Assembly: GCF_900115505.1 (NCBI RefSeq) | Contig: NZ_FOWQ01000002.1 | Span: 248,001-312,000 of the forward strand | Direction of reading: 5' to 3' | DNA length: 64,000 bases | Source of the DNA: Geodermatophilus dictyosporus | Lineage (GTDB): Bacteria > Actinomycetota > Actinomycetes > Mycobacteriales > Geodermatophilaceae | Part shown: piece after piece, positions 51,669 through 59,776 of the stretch | Layout: every line of letters begins with the position of its first letter | Position numbering within the stretch: position 1 is the stretch's first letter | Made by a program: the position numbers and the translations under genes | The notes under the pieces: generated by a model | Seen by the model: the letters and a program-made list of their open reading frames with translations, nothing else | What the model was told of the DNA's origin: nothing | The model's database searches: none

Positions 51669-52621
51669 AGCTCGCCGGCCACCCAGCGGTCGATGATGTT
51701 GCGGGCGATGGACACCGGGGGCGGCAGCGCGTCGGGACCGCGACCGGAGGCGAGCTCCTCGCGGGTCCACCAGCGGGCCTCCTCGATCTCGGTCGGGTCC
51801 AGCCGCAGCTCCAGGTCGCCCTGGGCCCGCGCGGTGAAGCCGAGCATCAGCGACTGCGGGAACGGCCACGGCTGGCTGCTGACGTAGCGGACGTCGGTGA
51901 CGGCGAGCCCGACCTCCTCGGCCACCTCCCGGGCGACCGCGGCCTCGGCCGACTCCCCCGGCTCGACGAACCCGGCGAGGATGGAGAACCGCCCCGGCGG
52001 CCACACCGCCTGGCGGCCGAGCACGCAGCGGTCGCCGCCGTCGTGCACGAGCATGATCACCGCGGGGTCGGTGCGCGGGAACAGCTCGGTGCCGGTCTCC
52101 GGGTCGCGCTGCACCCAGCCCGCGCGCTCGATGGTCGTCGCGGCGCCCGAGACCGGGCTGAACCGGGCGCGCTCGTGCCACTCGAGGATGCCGATGGCCT
52201 CGGCGAGCAGGCCGGCGTCGAGGTCGCCGAGGTCGGCGCCCACCTCGCGCAGCCCGGTCCACAGGTCCACCGGCCGGCCGTTGACCGTGAGCGCCCGCTC
52301 GCCGCGCACCGCGGCGTACGGGACGCCGTCGGCCTCGCCGAGGTACACCGCGCCCACCGGCAGGACGGGCTGCTCGTCCCAGACCAGTGCCGGGCCGTCG
52401 GCGCCCTCGGTCACGGGCACGGCGCGTCGCTGGTCGACCGTCAGCACCCGCACCGGCCGCCCGCGGGTGGGGTCGTCGAGCAGCCGGCCGAGGTGGTCGC
52501 GGTCGTGCGCCGAGCGGGACAGCACGGGCACCCGCCCGGTGGTGGCCCGCGTGCCGGCCGGCCAGGTGTCGCGCGTGACGGGGACGTCGGCCGGCGTGCT
52601 GCCGCCCGGGGGGACGCTCAC
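51665..52621 (-). CDS. nudC: NAD(+) diphosphatase (Nudix)
   Basis: 318 aa. NudC hydrolyses NAD(H) and can remove NAD caps from RNA. The Nudix box GFVEPGESAEAAVAREVAEE (about 214-233) and the NudC-specific SQPWPFPQSLM are intact. The zinc-ribbon region upstream, normally CxxC...CxxC, reads RFSPVSGAATTIERAGW here with no Cys, so zinc is probably not bound. The GTG overlaps the M16 stop by 4 bp. Position after mrx1 matches Rv3199c. Confidence 0.92.
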   Translation of the reverse strand: MSVPPGGSTPADVPVTRDTWPAGTRATTGRVPVLSRSAHDRDHLGRLLDDPTRGRPVRVLTVDQRRAVPVTEGADGPALVWDEQPVLPVGAVYLGEADGVPYAAVRGERALTVNGRPVDLWTGLREVGADLGDLDAGLLAEAIGILEWHERARFSPVSGAATTIERAGWVQRDPETGTELFPRTDPAVIMLVHDGGDRCVLGRQAVWPPGRFSILAGFVEPGESAEAAVAREVAEEVGLAVTDVRYVSSQPWPFPQSLMLGFTARAQGDLELRLDPTEIEEARWWTREELASGRGPDALPPPVSIARNIIDRWVAGEL

Positions 52622-53991
52622 GCCGGCGCCGCGGCCGCGCTGGCGGTGACGTCGACCGGGCCGAGGGCGCGGAGGGAGTCGGTGACCCGCTCGGCGTCGC
52701 CCACGACGACGGCGGTCAGCGACGCCGGCGCCAGGTACCGGCGGGCGGCGTCCTGCACCTGCTCGACGGTGACCGCGGCCAGCGCCGCCTGGTGCTCGGC
52801 CAGCCACTCCACCGGCAGCCCCGACCCGATCAGCGCGGAGATGGTGCCGGCCAGCCCGGCGTGCGTGGCGGTGGACAGCGCCATCGAGCCGAGCACGTAG
52901 CGGCGGGCGGCGTCCAGCTCGGCCTCGGTGACCGGCGCCAGCGCCATCCGGCCGAGCTCGGCCCAGGTCTCGAGGAACGCCGGCCCGGTGACCTCGGTGG
53001 CGACGTCGGCCTCGACGGTGAACGACGACGCCGCGGTGAGGTGGTCGACGCCGCTGCGCGGGCTGTAGGAGTAGCCGCGCTGCTCGCGGATGTTGCCCAC
53101 CAGCCGCGAGGAGAAGTAGCCGCCGAAGACCATGCTCGCCAGCCGGACGGCGGGCAGGTCGGGGTCGGTGCGGCCGGGCGCCGGGCCGCCCAGCCGGATG
53201 TTGGACTGCACCGCCCCGGGCCGGTCGACCACCTCGAGGTGCCCGGGCGCCAGCGTCGGCGCGGGCGGGGCGACCGCAGCGGTGCCCTCGCCGGTCCACT
53301 CCTCCAGTGCCGCGGCGACGGCGTCCGTGGCCGCGGCGGCGTCGAGGTCGCCGACGAGCACCAGCGTGCTGCCGGCGGGCAGCACTCGCTCGCGGTGCAG
53401 CTTGCGCAGGGCCGGGGCGCCGACCCTGGCCACCAGCTCCGCTGACGGGAGCTGGACGGCGTAGGGGTGGGTGCCGTAGCGGCGGGCGGCCAGCGCGGTG
53501 CGCGCGATGACCCCGGGCTGGGAGTTGGCGATGGCGATCCGCTCGGCCACCCGGTCGCGCTCGGCCTCGACCCGGTCGCCCGGGTAGGACGCCGACGTGA
53601 GCACCTCGGCGAGCACGCCGAGCACGGGGACGAGCCCCTCGGCCAGCAGCGTGGTGGAGAACAGCAGCCGGTCGGGGTCGGCCGACACCGACAGCTCGGC
53701 GCCGTGGCCCTGCAGCGCCTCGGCGACCCCGGTGGCGTCGCGCCGCGCCGTCCCGAGCAGGACCGCACCGGAGAGGACCGAGGCGCGGGCGGTGTGCTGG
53801 GCGGCGCCGCGCGGCGAGGCGGCGGCGAAGGGCACCCGCAGCCGCAGCTCCACCAGCGGCACGCCCGGTCGCGGGACCACCACGACGCTCAGGCCGCTGG
53901 GCAGCGCCGTGGTCGTCACCTCGGGGACCGGCTGGGGCCGCGGCTCGCCGAGCGGCGGGACCAGGCCGAGGTCGAGCACCGGGGCGCTCAC
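52618..53991 (-). CDS. M16 family peptidase-like protein, non-catalytic partner
   Basis: 457 aa. A pitrilysin-fold protein without the HxxEH zinc motif; the equivalent region reads SPRGAAQHTARASVLSG. The C-terminal R/Y pair used for substrate binding is present (GGYFSSRLVGNIREQRGYSY). It pairs with the catalytic M16 gene immediately upstream (4-bp GTGA overlap), as in bacterial two-subunit processing peptidases. It also overlaps nudC downstream. GTG start. Confidence 0.9.
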   Translation of the reverse strand: MSAPVLDLGLVPPLGEPRPQPVPEVTTTALPSGLSVVVVPRPGVPLVELRLRVPFAAASPRGAAQHTARASVLSGAVLLGTARRDATGVAEALQGHGAELSVSADPDRLLFSTTLLAEGLVPVLGVLAEVLTSASYPGDRVEAERDRVAERIAIANSQPGVIARTALAARRYGTHPYAVQLPSAELVARVGAPALRKLHRERVLPAGSTLVLVGDLDAAAATDAVAAALEEWTGEGTAAVAPPAPTLAPGHLEVVDRPGAVQSNIRLGGPAPGRTDPDLPAVRLASMVFGGYFSSRLVGNIREQRGYSYSPRSGVDHLTAASSFTVEADVATEVTGPAFLETWAELGRMALAPVTEAELDAARRYVLGSMALSTATHAGLAGTISALIGSGLPVEWLAEHQAALAAVTVEQVQDAARRYLAPASLTAVVVGDAERVTDSLRALGPVDVTASAAAAPA

Positions 53992-55298
53992 CGGGCACCC
54001 CCGGTGGCGTGCAGCTCGAGGACGGCGGCGGTGCCCGGGTCGAGCCCCTTCGCCGCCACCTGCACCTGGTCGGGCGTGACCGCGGCGAGGCGGGCGGCCA
54101 GCTCGCCGGCCAGCTCGGCCCGGCCGTGGACGAGCTCGGCGCCGGCGAAGGCCAGCGTGCGGCCCAGCACCGAGTCGGCCTGGCGCAGCAGCTGGGCGCT
54201 GGTGCGGGCCTGCACCCGGGCCAGCTCCTCGGCGGGGACGCCCTCGCCGGCTACCCGGGCGATCTCCTCGTGGACCGCGCCGAGCACGTCCTCGACGCCG
54301 ACGGCGGCCGGGTGGTGCACCTGGGTGGTGAGCAGCGTGGCGTCGCGGACGTCGAACGGGTCGCCGAAGAGCCCCACGTAGCTGCTCTGCGCCACGGCCA
54401 GCCGGTCGTCGTGCACGAGCCGGCGCTCCAGCCGGGAGGCGTCGCCCTCGCTGAGCAGCTCGGCGAGCAGCACCGTGCCGAGGTAGGTGTCGAGGTCGCC
54501 GACCGGGTCGGGCACCCGCCAGCCCAGCGCGACGGCGGGCGCGGGGGCGAGGCGGTCCTCGACGACCTCGCGGCGGACCGTCGTCGGCGAGGGCTCGCCG
54601 GTGTCCGGCGTCGGCGGGACCTCGCGGGCCTCGACCGGGCCGAACCAGCGGCGGACCAGCCGCTCGGTCTCGCCGACGTCGAGGTCGCCGCCGACGGCCA
54701 GCACGGCGTTGCCCGGTGCGTAGTAGCGGGAGAAGAAGTCGGTGGCGTCGTCGACGGTGGAGCTCTCCAGGTCGACGAAGGAGCCGTAGCCGTCGTGGGT
54801 GTTGGCGAAGCTCTCGAAGGCGACCTGCGGCAGCTGCAGCCACGGGAAGGCGCCGTAGGGCCGGTTGAGCACGTTGACCCGGATCTCCTCCTTGACCACG
54901 TCGATCTGGTTGCGGAGGTTCTCCTCGGTGATGGCCGGTGCGGCCATCCGGTCGGCCTCGAGGAAGAGCGCGCGCTCGAGCGCCTCGGCCGGCAGCGCCT
55001 CGTAGTAGTTCGTGTAGTCCTGGTGGGTCGAGCCGTTGAACGTGCCGCCGGCGGCCTGCACCAGCCGGGCGTGCTCCATCTTCGGCACGTGCGCCGAGCC
55101 CTGGAACATCACGTGCTCGAAGAGGTGGGCGAAGCCGGTGCGGCCCTCCGGCTCGTTGCGCATGCCCACGTCGTAGAAGACGGTCACGGCGACGACCGGC
55201 ACGCTGCGGTCGGGTGCGAGGACGACCCGCAGCCCGTTGTCCAGCGTGAAGCGCTCCACCGGGTGCCGTAGGACGAGGTCGGACCCGACTGGTGTCAC
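53988..55298 (-). CDS. M16 family zinc peptidase, catalytic subunit
   Basis: 436 aa. Inverted zinc motif HLFEH (His58, Glu61, His62) with the distal Glu in NQIDVVKEEIRVNVLN, so catalytically complete. VFYDVGMRNEPEGRTGFAHLF, GTFNGSTHQDYTNYYE and RYYAPGNAVLAVGGD are family hallmarks. It should cleave small peptides or processed segments together with the downstream partner. The GTG at 55298 has a TAGGGT -10 box 6 nt upstream, suggesting a leaderless transcript. A 94-bp tandem repeat lies just upstream. Confidence 0.93.
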   Translation of the reverse strand: MTPVGSDLVLRHPVERFTLDNGLRVVLAPDRSVPVVAVTVFYDVGMRNEPEGRTGFAHLFEHVMFQGSAHVPKMEHARLVQAAGGTFNGSTHQDYTNYYEALPAEALERALFLEADRMAAPAITEENLRNQIDVVKEEIRVNVLNRPYGAFPWLQLPQVAFESFANTHDGYGSFVDLESSTVDDATDFFSRYYAPGNAVLAVGGDLDVGETERLVRRWFGPVEAREVPPTPDTGEPSPTTVRREVVEDRLAPAPAVALGWRVPDPVGDLDTYLGTVLLAELLSEGDASRLERRLVHDDRLAVAQSSYVGLFGDPFDVRDATLLTTQVHHPAAVGVEDVLGAVHEEIARVAGEGVPAEELARVQARTSAQLLRQADSVLGRTLAFAGAELVHGRAELAGELAARLAAVTPDQVQVAAKGLDPGTAAVLELHATGGAR

Positions 55299-55304
55299 GG
55301 ACCG

Positions 55305-55310
55305 ACCCTA
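55305..55310 (-). promoter_or_regulatory. -10 box for leaderless M16 operon
   Basis: TAGGGT on the minus strand, 6 nt before the GTG at 55298. Confidence 0.5.
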
Positions 55311-55351
55311 ACCACGCACCGCCACCACCCGCCGCGCGGCCGACGAACGGC

Positions 55352-55535
55352 CGACGAGCGGGGCCCGGAGGGTCCCCGAGGAGGGCAGCGGCCGCAGCGG
55401 CTCGGCGCGGGCCGGGGACGGCACGTGGCCGCGGTGCGGTGCGGGCGACGAGCGGGGCCCGGAGGGTCCCCGAGGGAGCGCAGCGGCCGCAGCGGCTCGG
55501 CGCGGGCCGGGGACGGCACGTGGCCGCGGTGCGGT
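55352..55535. repeat. 94-bp tandem direct repeat, two copies
   Basis: Copies start at 55352 and 55446 and match over about 89 bp, differing mainly at one point (CGAGGAGGGCAG versus CGAGGGAGCGCAG, a 1-bp shift). They begin CGACGAGCGGGGCCCGGAGG and end GTGGCCGCGGTGCGGT. They fill the intergenic space upstream of the M16 promoter and contain the GGCCCGGAGGGTCCCCGAG inverted element. Confidence 0.92.
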
Positions 55536-55551
55536 CCGGAGGACCGCCATG

Positions 55552-56445
55552 TCAGAGCACGTCGACGTCCGCCACGACCCGGTCGATGACGCCGTAGAGC
55601 TCGGCGTGGGTGTTGGGGATCGAGAGGTAGAGCAGCGCGGGGTCGGGGCGGCCGACGTCGATGACGAGCAGCGCGGCGCGCTCACCGGTGGAGTCGTAGC
55701 CCTCGACGTCCCAGGTCAGCTGGAACTCGATGAGGTGGGCGTTCGCGCCGTCGACGGTGAGCGCCTCGTCGCGCAGCACCTCCCGCTCGTTGGGCCCCGG
55801 GTAGTAGGCCGTGCGCACGCTGTCGGCCAGCGTGGTGACCGTCGCCTGCTCGCTCCCCGGGCCGGTCCAGCCGTAGCCGTCGGCGACGGGCCCGGAGGTG
55901 CACTGCGCGATGAAGTTGCCGCCGTCGGGCGTCAGCTCCTGGGTGACGAAGTACTGCCCGGCGATGGTGCGGGTCTCGGGCATGGACCCGAGGGCGTACT
56001 CGTACCAGCCGTTGCCGAGGAACGGGTAGGAGATGCCCGCGTCCTCGTCGACGATCCGCACCGTGCCCGGCGGGAAGGTCGGCCCGGCCGGCGAGGTGGT
56101 CGCCACCGGTGCGTCGGCCGGCCTCGTACCGGTGCGGCCGGACAGGCCCACGACCAGGGCGACGACGACCACGGCCACCACCGCCAGGACCGAGCCGGCG
56201 ACCCACCAGGCGGTGCGGGCACGCGACCGGGGCGGGGGCGGGGTCTGCCACGGGAGCGACCCGGCCGGCTGCACCGGCGGGTGCGGCGGGGCGGCCACCG
56301 GGAGGGCCTGCACGGCGACGCCGGGACCGGCGGGCGTCGTGACGTCCGACCAGGTCTCCCCGTTCCACCAGCGCACCGTGCCGTGGGTGCCGTCGGGGTC
56401 CGGGTACCAGCCCGCCGGGGCGCTCGACAGTCCTGGTCCGGTCAC
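55552..56445 (-). CDS. DUF2510 single-pass membrane protein
   Basis: 297 aa. N-terminal DUF2510 (AGWYPDPDGTHGTVRWWNGE, about 11-30), a Pro-rich linker, one transmembrane helix (about 78-100), then an extracytoplasmic domain of about 170 residues ending NTHAELYGVIDRVVADVDVL. Function unknown. GTG start at 56445. The next gene upstream is a shortened relative with the same C-terminal end, indicating local duplication. Confidence 0.83.
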   Translation of the reverse strand: MTGPGLSSAPAGWYPDPDGTHGTVRWWNGETWSDVTTPAGPGVAVQALPVAAPPHPPVQPAGSLPWQTPPPPRSRARTAWWVAGSVLAVVAVVVVALVVGLSGRTGTRPADAPVATTSPAGPTFPPGTVRIVDEDAGISYPFLGNGWYEYALGSMPETRTIAGQYFVTQELTPDGGNFIAQCTSGPVADGYGWTGPGSEQATVTTLADSVRTAYYPGPNEREVLRDEALTVDGANAHLIEFQLTWDVEGYDSTGERAALLVIDVGRPDPALLYLSIPNTHAELYGVIDRVVADVDVL

Positions 56446-56473
56446 GCGGTCAGGGTAGGTCGCCGCGGGCCCG

Positions 56474-56869
56474 TCACAGGACCACCACGTCGTCGAGGAC
56501 GCGGTCGATCGTCCCGTGGAGCTCGGCGTGCGTGTCGAGGACGGGGACGACGAGCAGGGCCGGGGCCAGGTGGCCGTCGACGCCGCGGGCCTCGTCGCGG
56601 CGGACCGCCTGCTGGTCGGGCGCCGGGACGCAGGTGCGCCGGGAGGACACCGCGGCGGCGGTCACCGCCGTCCGCAGGTCCGAGCCGGGACCGGTCCAGC
56701 CGAAGCCGGGCGGGGCCAGGGTCGCGGGGGTCGGGCCGCGCCCGGCGGACGACGACCGTGAGGACGGCGTCGTCGTGCGCACGCGAGCACCCGGCCCGTG
56801 CCGGCCGCACCCGGGCACGCCGCGCACCCGGGAGGGGCCGAAGCGCCCGCCGTCCGCCGGGCCGGTCAC
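56474..56869 (-). pseudogene. decayed paralogue of the DUF2510 protein
   Basis: 131 codons from a GTG at 56869 that overlaps the M20 stop (GTGA). The C-terminal half matches the neighbouring gene: FGWTGPGSD versus YGWTGPGSE, RRDEARGVDG versus LRDEALTVDG, and LDTHAELHGTIDRVLDDVVVL versus PNTHAELYGVIDRVVADVDVL. The DUF2510 domain and membrane helix are absent, the first 55 residues look frame-shifted, and about 15 residues are missing before ALLVV. It was probably a tandem duplicate now decaying. Confidence 0.65.
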
Positions 56870-58269
56870 CGTGCGGCCAGCTCCCGCCACAGGTGGGCCA
56901 CGGCCTCCGCGCCGCGGTGCAGCATGGACAGCAGCACCCGCTCGTTGGGCGAGTGGATGCGGTCGGTGGGCAGGCCGGCGCCGAGGAACACCAGCGGTGC
57001 GCCGAGCACCTCGACCAGGTCGGCCTCGGGGCCGCTGCCGCCCTCGCGGGTGAACAGCACGTCGTCGGGGGCGGTGTCGAAGGCCTGGCCGATCGCGCGC
57101 AGCAGGGCGTCGACGTGCGGCGAGTCGAGGTCGCTGGCGCACGGGGCGACGCCGCCGGGCGGGGTGTGCACCTCGGCCTCGATGCCGTCGGGCAGGTGCT
57201 GCTGCACCCACTCGCGCAGCGCCGGGCCGACGTCCGCGGGCGTCTGGTCGGCGACCAGCCGGAAGGTCAGCTTGGCGTGCGCCTCGGCCGGGACGATCGT
57301 CTTGTGCCCGGGGCCGGTGTAGCCGCCCCACACGCCGTTGACCTCGGCGGTCGGCCGGGCGCCGATGCGCTCCAGCGTGCTGAAGCCCGCCTCCCCGGCG
57401 GTCGCGCGCGAGGCCGCGGGACCGGCCAGCCAGGCGGCCTCGTCGAAGGGCACGCGGGCCATGAGCTCGCGCTCGCGGTCGGTCAGCGGCCGCACCCTGT
57501 CGTAGAAGCCGGGCAGCGTGACGCGGCCCTGCTCGTCGTGCAGGGCGGCGAGCAGGGCCGCCATCGCGTGCAGCGGGTTGGGCACGCCGCCGCCGAAGGA
57601 GCCCGAGTGCAGGTCGACGGCGGGGCCGCGCAGGGTGATCTCGGCGTCGGCCAGCCCGCGCATGGCCACGACGGCGCTGGGCACGTCGGGCGCGGCCATG
57701 CCGGTGTCGCTGACGACGACGACGTCGCAGGCCAGCCGGTCGGCCCGCTCGCGCAGCAGGTCGGCGAAGTGCGGCGAGCCGGACTCCTCCTCACCCTCGA
57801 CCAGCACCTTGACGGTGACGGCGGGGGTGTCGCGGCCGGTGGCGGCGAGGTGGGCGCGGATGCCGACCAGGTGCATCGCCACGTTGCCCTTGTCGTCGAT
57901 GGCGCCGCGGGCGTGCAGCTCGGGCCCGTCCGCGCCCTCGACGCGGGTGGGCTCGAAGGGCGGGTGCTCCCACAGCTCGAGCGGGTCGACCGGCTGGACG
58001 TCGTGGTGGCCGTAGACCAGCGCGACCGGGGCGCCGTCGTCCGCCGACGGCCACTCGGCGTAGACGGCGGGGGCGCCGGGGGTCTCCCAGACCTCGACGA
58101 CGGGGAACCCGACGCGGCGCAGCGCCCCGGCCAGCCACTCGGCGCTCGCCGCGACGTCGGGGGCGTGCGCGGGGTCGGCGGAGATCGACGGGATGCGCAG
58201 CCACGCGTCGAGGTCGGCGTGCAGGTCGTCGAGGTGGTCCTGCACGAAGGCGCGTTCCGGGCTCGTCAC
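56866..58269 (-). CDS. M20 family dipeptidase
   Basis: 467 aa. A zinc peptidase of the ArgE/DapE/CPG2 group. Metal-site motifs are YGHHDVQPVD (about 86-95), AIDDKGN, EGEEESGSP (catalytic Glu, about 165) and SDTGM; a dimerisation domain follows. C-terminal REGGSGPEADLVEVLGAP completes the family pattern. It would cleave dipeptides or acylated amino acids. The GTG at 58269 is fixed by a TACCGT -10 box 8 nt upstream; no Shine-Dalgarno. Confidence 0.92.
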   Translation of the reverse strand: MTSPERAFVQDHLDDLHADLDAWLRIPSISADPAHAPDVAASAEWLAGALRRVGFPVVEVWETPGAPAVYAEWPSADDGAPVALVYGHHDVQPVDPLELWEHPPFEPTRVEGADGPELHARGAIDDKGNVAMHLVGIRAHLAATGRDTPAVTVKVLVEGEEESGSPHFADLLRERADRLACDVVVVSDTGMAAPDVPSAVVAMRGLADAEITLRGPAVDLHSGSFGGGVPNPLHAMAALLAALHDEQGRVTLPGFYDRVRPLTDRERELMARVPFDEAAWLAGPAASRATAGEAGFSTLERIGARPTAEVNGVWGGYTGPGHKTIVPAEAHAKLTFRLVADQTPADVGPALREWVQQHLPDGIEAEVHTPPGGVAPCASDLDSPHVDALLRAIGQAFDTAPDDVLFTREGGSGPEADLVEVLGAPLVFLGAGLPTDRIHSPNERVLLSMLHRGAEAVAHLWRELAAR

Positions 58270-58277
58270 GAGCGCCG

Positions 58278-58283
58278 ACGGTA
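58278..58283 (-). promoter_or_regulatory. -10 box for leaderless M20 gene
   Basis: TACCGT on the minus strand, 8 nt before the GTG at 58269. Confidence 0.5.
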
Positions 58284-58320
58284 GCGGCGGCCGGCACGGG
58301 CCACGTCGCGCCCCGGCCGT

Positions 58321-58326
58321 TAGGTT
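58321..58326 (+). promoter_or_regulatory. -10 box for leaderless hydrolase gene
   Basis: TAGGTT, 7 nt before the ATG at 58334; divergent from the M20 promoter in a 64-bp gap. Confidence 0.55.
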
Positions 58327-58333
58327 CGGCCAC

Positions 58334-59170
58334 ATGGCGGGAGAACTGTTGCGGGTGGACGTCGGCGACCTCACCTTCGACGTGCGGGCCGACGGCCCGG
58401 AGGACGGGCGGCCGGTGGTGCTGCTGCACGGCTTCCCCGAGACGTCGGCGTCCTGGGCGGCGGTGACGCCGAGGCTGACCGAGGCGGGGCTGCGCACGTA
58501 CGCCGTCGACCAGCTCGGGTACTCCCCCGGCGCCCGCCCGCTGGACGTCGACTCCTACGCGCTGACCAACCTCGCGCAGGTCACGGCCGACCTGATGACC
58601 GCGATGGACGTGCCGGTGGCCGACGTCGTGGGGCACGACTGGGGCGCCAACGTCGCCTGGGCCCTGGCCGCGTGGCACGAGGACCGGGTGCGCTCGCTGA
58701 CCGCGGTCTCGGTGCCGCACCCCGGCGCGTTCACCGCCGCCTTCCGCAGCGACCCGGAGCAGAAGGAGCGCTCGGCCTACATCCGGCTGTTCTGGCAGGA
58801 GGGCAAGGCCGAGGAGGTCCTGCTGGCCGACGACGCCCGGCGGCTGCGGCGGATGTACGGGGACGCCGTCGACCCCGAGGCGGTGGAGGAGTACGTGGCG
58901 GTCCTGTCGGCGCCCGGCGCCCTCACCGCGGCGCTGAACTGGTACCGGGCGATGAGCGCGGCGACGCCGGTCGACGACGTCACCGTGCCGACCACGTACG
59001 TGTGGAGCGACGCCGACGTGGCGATCGGCCGGACCGCCGCCGAGGGCTGCGCCGAGCACGTGGCCGGTGACTACCGGTTCGTCGAGCTGGCCGGCGTGAG
59101 CCACTGGATCCCCGAGCAGGCACCCGACCGGCTCGCGACCGCAATCCTGGACCGGATCGCGTCAACGTGA
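58334..59170 (+). CDS. alpha/beta hydrolase, epoxide-hydrolase/dehalogenase-like
   Basis: 278 aa. The nucleophile elbow VGHDWGAN places Asp rather than Ser at the active site (about residue 97), as in epoxide hydrolases and haloalkane dehalogenases. HGFPE (oxyanion, about 36) and late His in SHWIPEQAP fit. The lid region is Arg/Glu-rich. The substrate is unknown. ATG with a TAGGTT -10 box 7 nt upstream; GTGA overlap with the GNAT gene downstream. Confidence 0.9.
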   Translation: MAGELLRVDVGDLTFDVRADGPEDGRPVVLLHGFPETSASWAAVTPRLTEAGLRTYAVDQLGYSPGARPLDVDSYALTNLAQVTADLMTAMDVPVADVVGHDWGANVAWALAAWHEDRVRSLTAVSVPHPGAFTAAFRSDPEQKERSAYIRLFWQEGKAEEVLLADDARRLRRMYGDAVDPEAVEEYVAVLSAPGALTAALNWYRAMSAATPVDDVTVPTTYVWSDADVAIGRTAAEGCAEHVAGDYRFVELAGVSHWIPEQAPDRLATAILDRIAST

Positions 59171-59667
59171 GCGTGCGGCTCCGCGTCCCCACCACGGAGG
59201 ACGCCGGCGCCTGGGCCGACCTGTTCGACGACGCGGAGGTGATGCGGTACGTCGGCACGGGTGAGGTGCGCGACCGGGCCTGGTACGCGGCGTTCGTGCA
59301 GCGGCAGCAGGAGCTGGCCGAGCGCACGGGCCTGTGCCTGTTCTCGGTGCTGGTCGCCGAGGAGGTCGCCGGGTTCACCGGGATCCAGCCGTGGACCCAG
59401 CCGTGGGGACCCACCGGGGTGCTCGAGATCGGCTGGCGGCTGGGCCGCCGGTTCTGGGGGCGCGGGATCGCGACCGAGGCCGGGCGCACCGTGCTCGACC
59501 GCGCCCGGACCCTGGAGGTGCCGCGGGTGGTCGCGATGGTGCACGCGGACAACGCGGCGTCGCTGGCCGTCGCGCGCAAGCTGGGCCTGATCGAGGAGGC
59601 GGCCCTCCGCGCCCCGTCGGGCGTGCCCGTGCTCCAGTACGGCGTCCGGCTGACCGCAGCGTCCTGA
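59167..59667 (+). CDS. GNAT N-acetyltransferase (RimJ/RimL-like)
   Basis: 166 aa. RimJ/RimL-type GNAT: N-terminal RLRVPTTEDAGAWADLFDD, IGWRLGRRFWGRGIATEAGR (acetyl-CoA loop RFWGRGIA, about 100), then HADNAASLAVARKLGL with the conserved Asn/Ser of this branch. It would acetylate a protein N-terminus or small molecule. The GTG overlaps the hydrolase stop by 4 bp, so both are on one transcript ending at the 59702 hairpin. Confidence 0.9.
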   Translation: MSVRLRVPTTEDAGAWADLFDDAEVMRYVGTGEVRDRAWYAAFVQRQQELAERTGLCLFSVLVAEEVAGFTGIQPWTQPWGPTGVLEIGWRLGRRFWGRGIATEAGRTVLDRARTLEVPRVVAMVHADNAASLAVARKLGLIEEAALRAPSGVPVLQYGVRLTAAS

Positions 59668-59701
59668 CGCCGCCGGCCGACCGACCGGAGGCTGGTTGAG
59701 G

Positions 59702-59753
59702 ACACGCCGGCGTGACCACCCCGCCGACTCGGCAGGTGGTCACGCCGGCGTGT
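59702..59753. terminator. bidirectional terminator, GNAT/HNH
   Basis: A perfect 19-bp stem (59702-59720 with 59735-59753) with a 14-nt loop, between convergent genes. Confidence 0.83.
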
Positions 59754-59776
59754 ACAGGCCTGGGCGGAGCCCGCCC

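Noticed and set aside
53988..55298. M16 pair as a biosynthetic (RiPP/PQQ) protease pair
   Set aside because: No precursor, radical SAM or PQQ genes nearby; the pair occupies a housekeeping context next to nudC.
55308..55685. 125-codon frame on the minus strand across the tandem repeat
   Set aside because: It is low-complexity and repeats because the DNA repeats; it overlaps the DUF2510 gene and has no Shine-Dalgarno.
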